From: Pelomonas paludis | GTDB taxonomy: Bacteria > Pseudomonadota > Gammaproteobacteria > Burkholderiales > Burkholderiaceae_C | Length of the DNA stretch: 64,000 bases | NCBI RefSeq assembly: GCF_039872745.1 | Contig: NZ_JBDPZD010000002.1 | Location: forward strand, 682,001 to 746,000 | Direction of reading: 5' to 3' | In this document: positions 28,857 to 36,769 of the stretch, in pieces | Layout of the letters: each line of letters starts with the position of its first letter | How positions within the stretch are numbered: position 1 is the stretch's first letter | The notes under the pieces: model-generated | Told to the model about the DNA's origin: nothing | Seen by the model: only the letters and a program-made list of their open reading frames with translations | Database searches by the model: none | Position numbers and translations under genes: made by a program

Positions 28857-29137
28857 GGGCCGTTAGCTCAGTTGGTTAGAGCAGAGGACTCATAGCGAAA
28901 GTTGTGCACCGGGCCGCGAAAGCACCCGCGTGAATGGCGTCAAAGTCGGCGAAACCTGACGGCCCTCCCGGGCACAAGGCAACGCCGAGCCAAGCCCCGC
29001 AAGGGGAAGGTGTAGAGACTAGACGGCGCCCGCCTACCGGCTTCACCGCCCATGGCGAAGGCATAGTCCAGGGAGTCCAGAAATGGGCACAAACCGGAAT
29101 CCTTTGGTCGCAGGTTCAAGTCCTGCACGGCCTACCA
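28857..29137 (+). tRNA. tRNA-Ile (CAU anticodon) gene split by a group I intron
   Basis: The 5' exon (28857-28893) ends in the anticodon CAT and the 3' exon (29098-29137) begins AATCC. Joined, they give a 77-nt tRNA with acceptor GGGCCGT/ACGGCCT, D arm AGTTGGTTAGAGC, anticodon stem GAGGA/TCCTT with loop CTCATAA, T arm GGTTCAAGTC and encoded CCA. This is the isoleucine tRNA whose C34 is changed to lysidine by TilS, to read AUA. The intron lies between positions 36 and 37. The 3' exon is also the attachment site of the element that follows. Confidence 0.93.
28894..29097 (+). ncRNA. Group I self-splicing intron, Azoarcus type (204 nt)
   Basis: P1 forms between CATAGC and GTTGTG with a GAAA loop, so the last U of the exon pairs with a G of the internal guide GTG (28904-28906), the wobble that marks group I 5' splice sites. 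Conserved core parts follow: AAAGTCGGCGAAACC, a P6a hairpin CCCC-GCAA-GGGG, the P7 strands AGACTA (29016-29021) and TAGTC (29064-29068), and a P9 hairpin with a GAAA loop. The intron ends in a terminal G (29097) after ACAAACCG. The size and many blocks equal those of the Azoarcus tRNA-Ile intron. There is no homing endonuclease gene. Confidence 0.93.
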
Positions 29138-29138
29138 C
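29124..29138 (+). repeat. attL: left attachment repeat
   Basis: TGCACGGCCTACCAC covers the 3' strand of the acceptor stem, the discriminator and the CCA of tRNA-Ile, plus one base. It is repeated without change at 36831-36845. A further GGTTC lies six bases upstream of both copies, the remnant or mimic of the T loop. Confidence 0.85.
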
Positions 29139-29219
29139 ATAAGCCCCCACAAAGGGCCAGAAACAACCAAAACGCTATGTCTGACAAGGACTTAGCGCTT
29201 TTTCTTTGTCCGCATGGGG

Positions 29220-29309
29220 CCGGGTAACGTGGCTTGTGTCCGCCAGCTACCCGGGTAACATACCGGGTAACGGGCCTCATGTGGCCCCAAGCGGTGAAAG
29301 GTTACCCGG
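29220..29309 (+). repeat. Four copies of a 9-mer at the left end (probable integrase arm sites)
   Basis: CCGGGTAAC occurs at 29220-29228, 29251-29259 and 29263-29271, and inverted (GTTACCCGG) at 29301-29309. The last copy ends one base before the integrase ATG and covers the space between its AAAGG ribosome site and the start. The pair at 29251 and 29263 is 12 bp apart, as is the right-end pair. Confidence 0.7.
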
Positions 29310-29310
29310 T

Positions 29311-30612
29311 ATGGCTGCAACCGAAATCCTCTCCGACAAGGCGATCAAGGCGGCGCTGAAGGCTGCGGCGGTGGCCGGCAAGGCCCGCAAGATCAGCGAC
29401 GGCGGCGGGCTGGTGCTGGACGCCCGGCCGACCGGCGCCGGCTGGTGGCGGCTGCGGTACTGGATGGATGGCCGCGAGGGCATGCTGAGCCTGGGCACAT
29501 ATCCCGAGGTGCCGCTGACGAAGGCCCGGGAGAAGGCGCGCGACGCCCGCGCCCTGGTGGCTGCCGGCACCGATCCGAGCGACGCCCGCAAGGCCGACAA
29601 GGCCGCCCAGGTGGCGAAGGCCGAAGCCGCGCGCCTGGCTGCTGCTGGCCTGCCCGGCCCGGGTACGTTCGAGCAGGTGGCCCGGGAGTGGCACGCCTAC
29701 ATGGCGCAGAGCTGGTCCGCAGGGCACGCAGTCAAGGTGCTGGCGCTGCTGGTGAATGACCTGTTCCCCTACATCGGTGCGCAGCCCCTGGCGAGCCTGA
29801 CCGCCCCCGAGCTGCTGAAGCATGCCCGCCGCATCGAGGCGCGCGGCGCGGTGGAGACGGCCTATCGGGCGCTGAAGGCGGCCGGCGCAGTGTTCCGGTA
29901 TGGGGTGCAGCATGGGCACTGCGAAAGCGATCCGACCCGCGACCTGAAGGGCGCAATCCTGCTGCCAGTGCCAGAGCATCGCGCCGCAGTGACTGACCCT
30001 GCCAAGCTGGGCGAACTGCTGCGCGCAATCGATGGCTACCACGGCACGCCGGTTGTGCGCGCTGCGCTGGCGCTGGCCCCGCTGGTGTTCCTTCGTCCCG
30101 GCGAGCTGCGCAAGGCCGAATGGGTCGAATTCGATCTGGACGGCGCACTGTGGACGATTCCGGCCGCTCGCATGAAGGGCCGGCTGAAGGCGAAGCTGAC
30201 CGGGCCGGATCATGTGGTGCCGCTGGCGCCCCAGGCTGTCGCCATCCTGCGCGAGCTGCAGCCGCTGACCGGCGCCGGCCGCTACGTCTTCCCGAACCCG
30301 CTTACCCCGGACCGGCCGCTGTCGGACAACGGGGTGTTGTCGGCGCTGCGCCGGATGGGCTTTGGCAGCGATGAAGTGACAGGCCACGGCTTCCGCGCCA
30401 CGGCGCGCACCATCGCTGCCGAGCGGCTGGGCATCGCGCCCGAGGTGATCGAAGCGCAATTGGCGCACCGGGTGCCGGACGCGCTGGGCCGGGCCTACAA
30501 CCGCACTCTGTACCTTGAGCAGCGGCGCGACTTGATGACGAAGTGGGCCGACTACCTGGACAGGCTGCGCAAGGGCGCCGAGGTGGTGAAGATGCCCGGC
30601 CGCGCTGCCTGA
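29311..30612 (+). CDS. int: Tyrosine-type integrase, P4 family
   Basis: The 433-residue protein has an N-terminal DUF4102 arm-binding domain (1-95, with GGGLVLDARPTGAGWWRLRY), a core-binding domain (about 115-205) and a catalytic domain. The catalytic residues are R262 (LRPGELR), H359 and R362 (HGFRAT), H386 and Y396 (AYNR), the last in the usual P4-type end ending in WADYLD. It would insert and excise the element at the tRNA-Ile 3' end. The start is ATG 29311 with AAAGG 10 nt upstream; a longer frame from 29206 crosses the arm sites and does not look coding. Confidence 0.93.
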   Translation: MAATEILSDKAIKAALKAAAVAGKARKISDGGGLVLDARPTGAGWWRLRYWMDGREGMLSLGTYPEVPLTKAREKARDARALVAAGTDPSDARKADKAAQVAKAEAARLAAAGLPGPGTFEQVAREWHAYMAQSWSAGHAVKVLALLVNDLFPYIGAQPLASLTAPELLKHARRIEARGAVETAYRALKAAGAVFRYGVQHGHCESDPTRDLKGAILLPVPEHRAAVTDPAKLGELLRAIDGYHGTPVVRAALALAPLVFLRPGELRKAEWVEFDLDGALWTIPAARMKGRLKAKLTGPDHVVPLAPQAVAILRELQPLTGAGRYVFPNPLTPDRPLSDNGVLSALRRMGFGSDEVTGHGFRATARTIAAERLGIAPEVIEAQLAHRVPDALGRAYNRTLYLEQRRDLMTKWADYLDRLRKGAEVVKMPGRAA

Positions 30613-30718
30613 GAAAACCTGAGAAACCGCGCCGGCCGGGTGCCGGCATCAAGGCGGGGCCTGGACGTGCGGACACACGCCAAGCCCCTCGCCACACCCG
30701 GACAAAGGAGGTCCGAAC

Positions 30719-31237
30719 ATGGCTGAGACTGAGCATAGCGCCGCAGCGGCGCAGGAACCCCAGGCCGAGCGCGAGCTGATGGTGAGCCTGCGCCCCCACG
30801 GCTTGGGGTTCTGGGAGTTCGAGGGCACGCGCGCGCAGCTTGAAGCCGAGGGCGTGATACCGGCCGCTACGGAGTGGCCGGCGACCGGCGCGGCCCGGGA
30901 GGAGTGGAAGGCGGGGCGGCTGAGGTTCAGTCTGCGCCGAGCGCGCCCGCCCGGTCTGAAGGGGCCGATGCGGTTGTGGGTCAATGGTGACTGGTGGGCG
31001 CTGCGGTGTGAGCTGATCGGCGGCCCGAGTCACCATGAGCAACGGGTGATCGACGCACGGCGCGCGCTTGAGCGTGAAGCCTTCCTGGCATCGGCTGCAG
31101 GGCAACGGGCATGGAATGAGCAGTACCGGCGGCGCTGCGCGGCTGAGCGCGACTCTGCTTTTCAGGTGTTCAAGACGCGCGTGCCTGGGTTGGTCGCGCC
31201 GAAGCGTGGCCGGAAGGCCAAGACAGCGCAGCCCTAG
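30719..31237 (+). CDS. Element protein of unknown function
   Basis: The 172-residue protein begins with an acidic, Ala/Glu-rich stretch. The middle has RPHGLGFWEFEGTRAQLEAEG and LRLWVNGDWWALRCEL, which looks like a small compact domain with many tryptophans. The end is a basic helix (RRCAAERDSAFQ, then PKRGRKAKTAQP). AAAGGAGG stands 8 nt before the ATG, a strong ribosome site. I do not recognise the family. It follows the integrase by 106 bp. Confidence 0.6.
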   Translation: MAETEHSAAAAQEPQAERELMVSLRPHGLGFWEFEGTRAQLEAEGVIPAATEWPATGAAREEWKAGRLRFSLRRARPPGLKGPMRLWVNGDWWALRCELIGGPSHHEQRVIDARRALEREAFLASAAGQRAWNEQYRRRCAAERDSAFQVFKTRVPGLVAPKRGRKAKTAQP

Positions 31238-31330
31238 ACTAGTTCCGTCGCGCCTAGGCTGATCCCCGAAGAGCCGGTTCCCTTGCCGGCCTGGCGCGGC
31301 CTTCTCACAAGGGCACACGAAGGGGTGTGA

Positions 31331-32218
31331 ATGCCTGATGACGAAACAAGCGGCGCGCCTGCGGCCGGCGAGAAACAGTGGCAGCCGCCGCCCCCGGAGC
31401 CCGACTACGGGGCCGGGGACTACATCATGCTGCCGGATTTCGGGATATGGCATTTCAGCCTGGAGGATGCCGCGCTGCTGTCGGCGTTGGACATGTGGAA
31501 CGCCGGCAGTGCGCCTGGTGTACCGGCGGAAGGCTTGCCGATGGCGGATGACGATGAGGAATCGCACGACCATCAAGATGACCCCTTGATCCGTGCTGCG
31601 CTTGACCCGCTGCGCGCCCAGGTGCTGGCGGCGCTGGTGCGGTCTGCTGAGGCCGGCCATCTGAAGGTTGAGGTCAGAGGTCGAACGCTGGCCGATTCGC
31701 GCCTAATCCCCGGGCGCACCTTCGTCCATCTGCATGACCTGGTGGACTGGTTGAGCGTGCATGGGCACGAACGCAGCGACATCATCGCGGACGTTGAAGA
31801 GTCATTGCAGGAAGCTGCAGACCCTTGGGTGGTGGCGTCAGACGTGGCGCAAGACCGCGCGCAGTTTCGGCTTGCTCACGTTGAGCGACTCGCCGCAGAG
31901 CCATTGACGGATGAGGCTGCGCTGCGTGCCGAGGTGCGGAGACAGCGCCTGCATATCGCGCACCTGGAGCAGCAGCTAGACGAGGTGCGTCGCGGCGCCC
32001 GGCCTGCCGCAGACAAACCCCTCAAGACGCGAGAGCGCCGGACGATGCTGACCATCATCGGAGCTTTGTGCCGGAGGGCCGGGATCGACCCGGCAAGTCG
32101 CGGCGCTGCCGTAGCAATCGCGGGGGCAACGGAAGAGATAGGCGCTCCAGTGGCCGATGACTCAATCCGGGCAGCTCTGCGTCAGATTCCGGACGCGATA
32201 GAGAGCCGGTCACGTTGA
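31331..32218 (+). CDS. Element protein with conserved C-terminal helical domain
   Basis: The 295-residue protein is acidic in its first 95 residues (PDYGAGDYIMLPDFGIWHF; DDDEESHDH). A middle region (about 115-150) has TFVHLHDLVDWLSVHG. A coiled-coil helix (RQRLHIAHLEQQLDEVRR) precedes the end, where ERRTMLTIIGALC and DDSIRAALRQIPDAIESR recall a C-terminal segment often seen in unassigned proteins of prophages and genomic islands. A DNA-binding role is possible, but this is a guess from that pattern. Confidence 0.6.
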   Translation: MPDDETSGAPAAGEKQWQPPPPEPDYGAGDYIMLPDFGIWHFSLEDAALLSALDMWNAGSAPGVPAEGLPMADDDEESHDHQDDPLIRAALDPLRAQVLAALVRSAEAGHLKVEVRGRTLADSRLIPGRTFVHLHDLVDWLSVHGHERSDIIADVEESLQEAADPWVVASDVAQDRAQFRLAHVERLAAEPLTDEAALRAEVRRQRLHIAHLEQQLDEVRRGARPAADKPLKTRERRTMLTIIGALCRRAGIDPASRGAAVAIAGATEEIGAPVADDSIRAALRQIPDAIESRSR

Positions 32219-32294
32219 GGCTCAGAAAACCTAAGTCGGAATTGCGCTTCCCGAGTTAGGCCACCTACTTGCGCGCTGGCGCTGGAATGACCCC

Positions 32295-32645
32295 ATGCAA
32301 CAACGCATGAGGCCAACAGTGACCGCAAAGACCGACCTTCCCCCGATCCCGCCCGCCCTTGCCGGCGTGGCCTTGATCGACGCCCCGACGTGTGCCGCTG
32401 CTGGCGGCATGTCGGTTTCATGGTGGCACGAAGAGGTGCGCACCGGGCGCGCCCCGGCGCCTGCCGTTCGGCAACCCCGCTGCACCCGCTGGCGCCTGCC
32501 TGACGTGGTGGCCTTCTGGCAGGCATTCGCCAGCAAGGGCGAGGCTGACGCTCAGGGCGCCGAGCAGGTGACAGCGAAGGCCAGGAAGGCCAGCGCTGCA
32601 GCACGAGCCAAGCGCGCGGCCGGTGCCAGCGCGGCGGCGCAGTGA
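32295..32645 (+). CDS. AlpA-like regulator / excisionase
   Basis: The 116-residue protein has a winged-helix region typical of AlpA and MerR-like excisionases: DAPTCAAAGGMSVSWWHEEV (about 29-48), where recognition of DNA would occur, then the strand CTRWRLPDVVAFWQAF. The C-terminal 35 residues are Ala/Lys-rich. In P4-like elements AlpA steers integrase expression and excision. No strong ribosome site decides between ATG 32295 and ATG 32307; the conserved part is the same for both. Confidence 0.68.
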   Translation: MQQRMRPTVTAKTDLPPIPPALAGVALIDAPTCAAAGGMSVSWWHEEVRTGRAPAPAVRQPRCTRWRLPDVVAFWQAFASKGEADAQGAEQVTAKARKASAAARAKRAAGASAAAQ

Positions 32646-32654
32646 GGCGCCACC

Positions 32655-32966
32655 ATGTCGCGCACATCGAAGGCCCGAGGGGCCGGGCGAGTCACGCCCA
32701 CAAGTGACAAGGCCGACGCTGCGAACGTCGGCCAAGTCGGTGAACAAGTCAGAAGCCAGAGCCCAGATTCTCACGGCGCGCCCCTTGCCGGGCAAGCGCT
32801 GCGGGTGATCGAAGGCGAGCGCAAGGCGCATGACTACCTGGCCCGACTGAATGCCTGCCAAGCCGACCCCGACGAGCTGGCGGTGATCGTGTCCATGCTC
32901 TACGGCGCCACGCTGCGGGGCTTCTGCCGCGTGCTGGCAAAGGCGCTGGGGGTGAGCCATGCATGA
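32655..32966 (+). CDS. Small element protein of unknown function
   Basis: The 103-residue protein has a low-complexity start and a helical C-terminal half (LRVIEGERKAHDYLARL, then LYGATLRGFCRVLAKALG). It begins 9 bp after the AlpA-like gene and its end overlaps the primase start by 8 bp, so it belongs to one translated series. The family is not known to me. Confidence 0.55.
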   Translation: MSRTSKARGAGRVTPTSDKADAANVGQVGEQVRSQSPDSHGAPLAGQALRVIEGERKAHDYLARLNACQADPDELAVIVSMLYGATLRGFCRVLAKALGVSHA

Positions 32967-33915
32967 CCCCGTGCAAGCCTTCAAGGTGGCGATCCTGGCC
33001 GCGCTGGGCCATGCGCCCGATGTGATCGAGCCCGGCCGGCTGCAGCGCTTCGCCACGTCGGACAAGCGCGGCGATTCGGCCGGCTGGTGCAAGCTGTTCG
33101 CCGACCTGCGCGGCGGCGTCTATGGCTGCAACCGGGCTGGCGTTTCGGAGACCTGGCAAGCCAACCGCGATCAACCGATGACGCGCCAGCAGCGCGCCGA
33201 GCTGGCAAAGCATGTCGCCGAGGCTGCGGCTGAGCGCGAAGCCGAGCAGCGCCAGCAGTGGGCCGAGAACGCTGGGCGCATCGCGCGCCTGTGGGCGCAG
33301 TGCGTGCCGCTGGTGGCTGGCGACCCGGTGACGCTGTACCTGAAGCGGCGCGGATTCGCGGGAGTGTGGCCTTTGCCGGCGTGCCTGCGCCTGCATCGTG
33401 CGCTGCCCTGCTGGGATGGCGACAAGAAGATCGGCACGCACCCGGCGATGGTGGCGCCCCTGGTGGCGCCTGATGGCCGAATCGTCGCGCTGCATCGCAC
33501 CTATCTGACAGCGGACGGACGGAAGGCCGACGTGCCGACCGTGAAGAAGCTGACCGCGACGGCGGGGCCGCTGGCCGGCGCCTGCATTCCGCTGCACGAG
33601 CCGCAGCGCGGCGTGATCGGCATTGCTGAAGGCATCGAAACCGCCCTGGCTGCCTGGCTGGCATCGGGGCTGCCTACGGTGGCCGCCTACTCGGCGGGCA
33701 ACCTGGCGGCGTGGCAGTGGCCGGGGAGCGTGCAGCGGCTGGCGATCTTCGCGGACAACGACCGCGCTGGGCGGGAGTCCGCCGACGCCTTGCGCGCGCG
33801 CGCGTTTTCGGCCGGCATTGGCTGTGAGGTGGTGACCCCGAGCGACGACGGCACCGACTGGTGCGACGTGTGGGCGCAGCGCGGCGCCGTCACCATCGAA
33901 GGGGCGGCGGTATGA
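32959..33915 (+). CDS. Toprim-domain primase of the element
   Basis: The 318-residue protein has an N-terminal region that resembles the DUF7146-type part of phage primases (GWCKLFADLRGGVYGC), then a mid region TLYLKRRGFAGVWP with PAMVAPLVAPDGRIVALHRTYL. The C-terminal Toprim domain has the acidic motif GIAEGIETALA and the paired IFADND, followed by GTDWCDVW. It should start DNA synthesis of the excised element. It lacks a helicase domain; the next gene could supply that. The start overlaps the previous gene. Confidence 0.82.
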   Translation: MHDPVQAFKVAILAALGHAPDVIEPGRLQRFATSDKRGDSAGWCKLFADLRGGVYGCNRAGVSETWQANRDQPMTRQQRAELAKHVAEAAAEREAEQRQQWAENAGRIARLWAQCVPLVAGDPVTLYLKRRGFAGVWPLPACLRLHRALPCWDGDKKIGTHPAMVAPLVAPDGRIVALHRTYLTADGRKADVPTVKKLTATAGPLAGACIPLHEPQRGVIGIAEGIETALAAWLASGLPTVAAYSAGNLAAWQWPGSVQRLAIFADNDRAGRESADALRARAFSAGIGCEVVTPSDDGTDWCDVWAQRGAVTIEGAAV

Positions 33916-35495
33916 GCGCGGTGCAAGACCTGGCGCGCATGCGCAAAACGGCAATCGCCATCGCGGCAAGCGGCTACGCCCCGGCGCGGCCTGACGTGCT
34001 GATGTCTGAGCCTGCAGCCCCCAAGCCCTTGCCTGACGAGCTGCTGCCGGTGGAAGCCTTCCCGCTGGCGGCGCTGCCCGAGGCTTTCCGGCCGTGGGTG
34101 GCTGACGTGTCGCAGCGCATGAACTGCCCGCCCGACTTCGTGGCTGTGCCGTTGATCGTGGCGGCGGCATCGCTGGTGGCGCGGCATGTCGGCATCCGAC
34201 CGCAGGCGCGAACCGACTGGATCGAGAAGGGCAACCTGTGGGCGCTGATCGTGGGCCGGCCCGGCATCATGAAGTCGCCCGCGATGGCGCAGGCCCTGGC
34301 GCCAATGGATCGACTGGAAGCACGCGCGGCCGAGGACTACCGCAGGGCACTGGACGACTTCACGGATGCCAAGCCGCTGCGCGAGCTGCGCGCCGAGGCA
34401 GGCAAGCAGGCGGCGCGGGCGGCGCTGAAGAAGAACGCGCAGGCTGACGTGTCCGACCTGCTGAAGCGCGAAGCCGAGGACGCCGAGCCGATCCGCAGGC
34501 GCTACGTGGTGGCCGATGCCACCTATGAGAAGCTGGGCGAAATCTTCGTCAGCAATCCGGGCGGCGTGCTGTCGGTGCGCGACGAGATGCGCGGGATGTT
34601 CCTGAACCTGGCGCGCGAGGAATCGGCGACGGCGCGGGCGTTCTACCTGCAGGCATGGAGCGGCGGCAGTTACCACTTCGACCGCATCGGGCGCGGCACG
34701 GTGACGATAGAGGACGCGCGGCTGTCGATGATCGGCGGCATCCAGCCCGGCCCGTTGGCTGAACTGATGTTGCAGGCCCGGCGCGGGGCGGCTGACGACG
34801 GGATGATCGAGCGATTCCTGATCGCCTGGCCGGATTCGCCCGGCGCCTGGCGCGACGTTGACCGCTGGCCCGACAACGACGCCAAGCGCAAGGCATGGGA
34901 AGCCTTCGACCGACTGGACGGCATCACGCACAAGGAGCTGCACGCCGAGGTGCAAACCGGCTTCGATGGCGCACCGCAGGGGCTGCCGTTCCTGCGCTTT
35001 GCCGACGATGCCCGCGAAGCCTTCGCCGAGTGGCGCGGCGACCTGGAAGCCAGGCTGCGCGGCGCCGACCTGGGCAGCCTGGAAGGGGCGCTGTCGAAAT
35101 TCCGGCATCACATCCCCGCCCTGGCGCTCGCGCTGCATGTGGTGGATGGCGGCAAGGGGCCTGTGGGGCTGGCGCCGACGATGCGCGCCCTGGCGCTGGC
35201 CGACTACTTCGAGTCGCACGCACGGCGCCTGCACGCCAGCGGCCGGCGCGTGGCTGTGCGTGGCGCGCATGCGATTCTGGGCAAGGCGCGGGCCGGCGAC
35301 CTGCCCGACCCCTTCACGGCACGCGACGTGTACCGCAACCAGTGGGCGGGCCTGGCCGACCGCACCACGGTGGCCGATGCACTCGACCTGCTGGCGGCGC
35401 ATGGGTGGCTGGCGGAATCGATCATCACCACGGGTGCGGACGGTGGCCGGCCGACCACGACCTATAGCCTGACCGATGGGGCGCGCCGTGGGTAA
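33912..35495 (+). CDS. DUF3987 family protein, probable replication ATPase
   Basis: The 527-residue protein begins at ATG 33912, overlapping the primase stop as ATGA. It has the DUF3987 P-loop-like segment GRPGIMKSPA (115-124) and, further on, VADATYEKLGEIF, LSVRDEMRGMF and ARAFYLQAWSGGSYHFDRIGRG, all usual in the family. A C-terminal winged-helix region (DPFTARDVYRNQWAGL) may bind DNA. Members commonly follow Toprim primases in prophages and islands and are thought to act as helicase-like partners. This role is inferred. Confidence 0.8.
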   Translation: MSAVQDLARMRKTAIAIAASGYAPARPDVLMSEPAAPKPLPDELLPVEAFPLAALPEAFRPWVADVSQRMNCPPDFVAVPLIVAAASLVARHVGIRPQARTDWIEKGNLWALIVGRPGIMKSPAMAQALAPMDRLEARAAEDYRRALDDFTDAKPLRELRAEAGKQAARAALKKNAQADVSDLLKREAEDAEPIRRRYVVADATYEKLGEIFVSNPGGVLSVRDEMRGMFLNLAREESATARAFYLQAWSGGSYHFDRIGRGTVTIEDARLSMIGGIQPGPLAELMLQARRGAADDGMIERFLIAWPDSPGAWRDVDRWPDNDAKRKAWEAFDRLDGITHKELHAEVQTGFDGAPQGLPFLRFADDAREAFAEWRGDLEARLRGADLGSLEGALSKFRHHIPALALALHVVDGGKGPVGLAPTMRALALADYFESHARRLHASGRRVAVRGAHAILGKARAGDLPDPFTARDVYRNQWAGLADRTTVADALDLLAAHGWLAESIITTGADGGRPTTTYSLTDGARRG

Positions 35496-35952
35496 GTGGC
35501 TGGCCCGGCTGGGGGCACTCGACCACGCGGAGCAGGACGAAAACTCCGCGCCCCCCTTCCCGCCGCACTGTCAAAACCGACAAAACCCGGTTTCGTCAGT
35601 TTTGGCAGTGGGCCGGGAGGGGGGGGGCGCCGGAATTTCTGTGCCGTGCGAGACAACCGCAGCGCTTCCCGATTCGGGCGGCTGGGGTCACGCGGACAAG
35701 GGGCGCTTTCTCGCCCGGCGTGCAAGGCTGCAGCGCTGGGGCTGGCCCGCTGATGAAGCCGAGGCGCTGGCCGACCGGCTGACTCGCCGCGACATGGCGG
35801 GCGACGACGACCGTGTGAGCTGCACTGACTGCAGGCACTACCGGCCGGGCCGTTGCCGCAACCATCGGCACGCCGGGCTTCATTCGGCCGAGCTGAGCCG
35901 AGACCTGGCCGGGCTGCTGCAGCGCTGCCCCGGCTTTCAAACCGAGAGGTGA
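35476..35952 (+). CDS. Small Cys-rich element protein
   Basis: The protein has 158 residues from ATG 35476, or 154 from GTG 35488, where related proteins would be expected to start (VGKWLARLGAL). It overlaps the DUF3987 gene by 20 bp. A linker encoded by a large palindrome is followed by a helix (RARLQRWGWPADEAEALADRL). The final part has a CTDCRHYRPGRCRNH motif, three cysteines and two histidines that may bind zinc, and a last cysteine in RCPGFQ. The role is unknown. Confidence 0.68.
   Translation: MGRAVGKWLARLGALDHAEQDENSAPPFPPHCQNRQNPVSSVLAVGREGGGAGISVPCETTAALPDSGGWGHADKGRFLARRARLQRWGWPADEAEALADRLTRRDMAGDDDRVSCTDCRHYRPGRCRNHRHAGLHSAELSRDLAGLLQRCPGFQTER
35566..35610. repeat. 45-bp imperfect palindrome inside a coding region
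   Basis: The left arm from 35566 (CACTGTCAAAACCGACAAAACC) and the right arm to 35610 match as reverse complements at 19 of 22 positions, around a one-base centre. It codes for the linker PHCQNRQNPVSSVLAV and lies just after the DUF3987 gene. Such size and symmetry suggest a protein-binding or cruciform site, perhaps an origin for the element. Confidence 0.65.
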
Positions 35953-35955
35953 ACG

Positions 35956-36612
35956 ATGGCGACGAAGAAGCCGGCCGGGAAAGCGGCAGGGAAGATGGAG
36001 GCAAGGCCCGCAGAGGCGCCCGACCCCGAGAAATCCGAGGCGCTGGCAAAGCTGGCGCTGCGGCCCAGTGTGAACGCTGCGGCCGTCGTCGCCCAGTACG
36101 CCAAGCCCATCGGGGTCGATGAGGACGATATCGGCGCCTTGATGGGCCAGCTCTCCGACGACGTGGAGAAGGTTTGGGCCGGCGACATGAAGCGGGCCGA
36201 GGCCATGCTGTTCGGCCAGGCGCACGCGCTGCAGGCCATCTTCATGAGTCTGGCGCGGCGGGCCAACAGCCAGGACTATCTGAAGCAATGGGAAGCCTAC
36301 TTGCGCATGGCGCTGAAGGCGCAGAACCAGTGCCGCATGACGCTGGAGACGCTGGCGACGATCAAGAACCCGCCCGTCGTCATCGCACGGCAGGCCAACA
36401 TCAACAACGGCGGGCAGCAGCAGGTGAACAACGGCGCGGCGCCAGCCCCAGGGGAAGCGCCCGCGCACGCGGTGAACCCGGAGGCCGCGCCGACCGAACT
36501 ATTGGAGCAGCAGCATGGCGAATGGCTGGACACCGGAGCGACGAGCGCGGCAGGCGGCACTGATCCGCTCATGGCGCCCGTGGGAGAAGTCCACCGGCCC
36601 GCGAAGCGCTGA
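35956..36612 (+). CDS. Conserved island protein of unknown function
   Basis: The 218-residue protein starts with a Lys/Ala-rich tail (ATKKPAGKAAGK), then a helical region with DEDDIGALMGQLSDDVEKVWAGD and AHALQAIFMSLARRA. The strongly patterned LETLATIKNPPVVIARQANI and NGGQQQVNNG follow. The end LLEQQHGEWLDTG also looks conserved. I recall this pattern from unassigned proteins on prophages and genomic islands, but know no role. GAGAGGTGA stands just before the start. Its last 98 bp overlap the next gene in another frame. Confidence 0.68.
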   Translation: MATKKPAGKAAGKMEARPAEAPDPEKSEALAKLALRPSVNAAAVVAQYAKPIGVDEDDIGALMGQLSDDVEKVWAGDMKRAEAMLFGQAHALQAIFMSLARRANSQDYLKQWEAYLRMALKAQNQCRMTLETLATIKNPPVVIARQANINNGGQQQVNNGAAPAPGEAPAHAVNPEAAPTELLEQQHGEWLDTGATSAAGGTDPLMAPVGEVHRPAKR

Positions 36613-36733
36613 GGGCAAGGCCCGCACGTCGCGCAACGGTTTCAAGGGCGGGCACCGGGAGACCCTGCGCGAACTGGCGCGCGTGCTGAACGAGGCGCTA
36701 CGGGAGCAGCGGGAAGCACTGCGGCGGCGCTGA
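36515..36733 (+). CDS. Short basic island protein (72 residues)
   Basis: This small basic protein has the pattern W-PWEKSTGPRSAEGKARTSRN followed by GFKGG, often seen in short proteins of islands and prophages. The end is an amphipathic helix (LRELARVLNEALREQREALRRR). It begins inside the previous gene and is read in a different frame for 98 bp. Both frames carry recognisable patterns, so the overlap seems genuine. A nucleic-acid-binding role is a guess. Confidence 0.62.
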   Translation: MANGWTPERRARQAALIRSWRPWEKSTGPRSAEGKARTSRNGFKGGHRETLRELARVLNEALREQREALRRR

Positions 36734-36769
36734 TCGACCTACCGGCCAGGCAGTCACGCGACGCACCGA

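Noticed and set aside
29172..29206. Terminator after tRNA-Ile (CGCTA paired with TAGCG, then a T-rich run)
   Set aside because: The stem is only five or six pairs with a loop of about 20 bases, too weak to list as a feature.
28876..29227. Short frames on both strands within the group I intron, considered as a homing endonuclease
   Set aside because: None has LAGLIDADG, HNH or GIY-YIG motifs, and the 204-nt intron is filled by the ribozyme structure.
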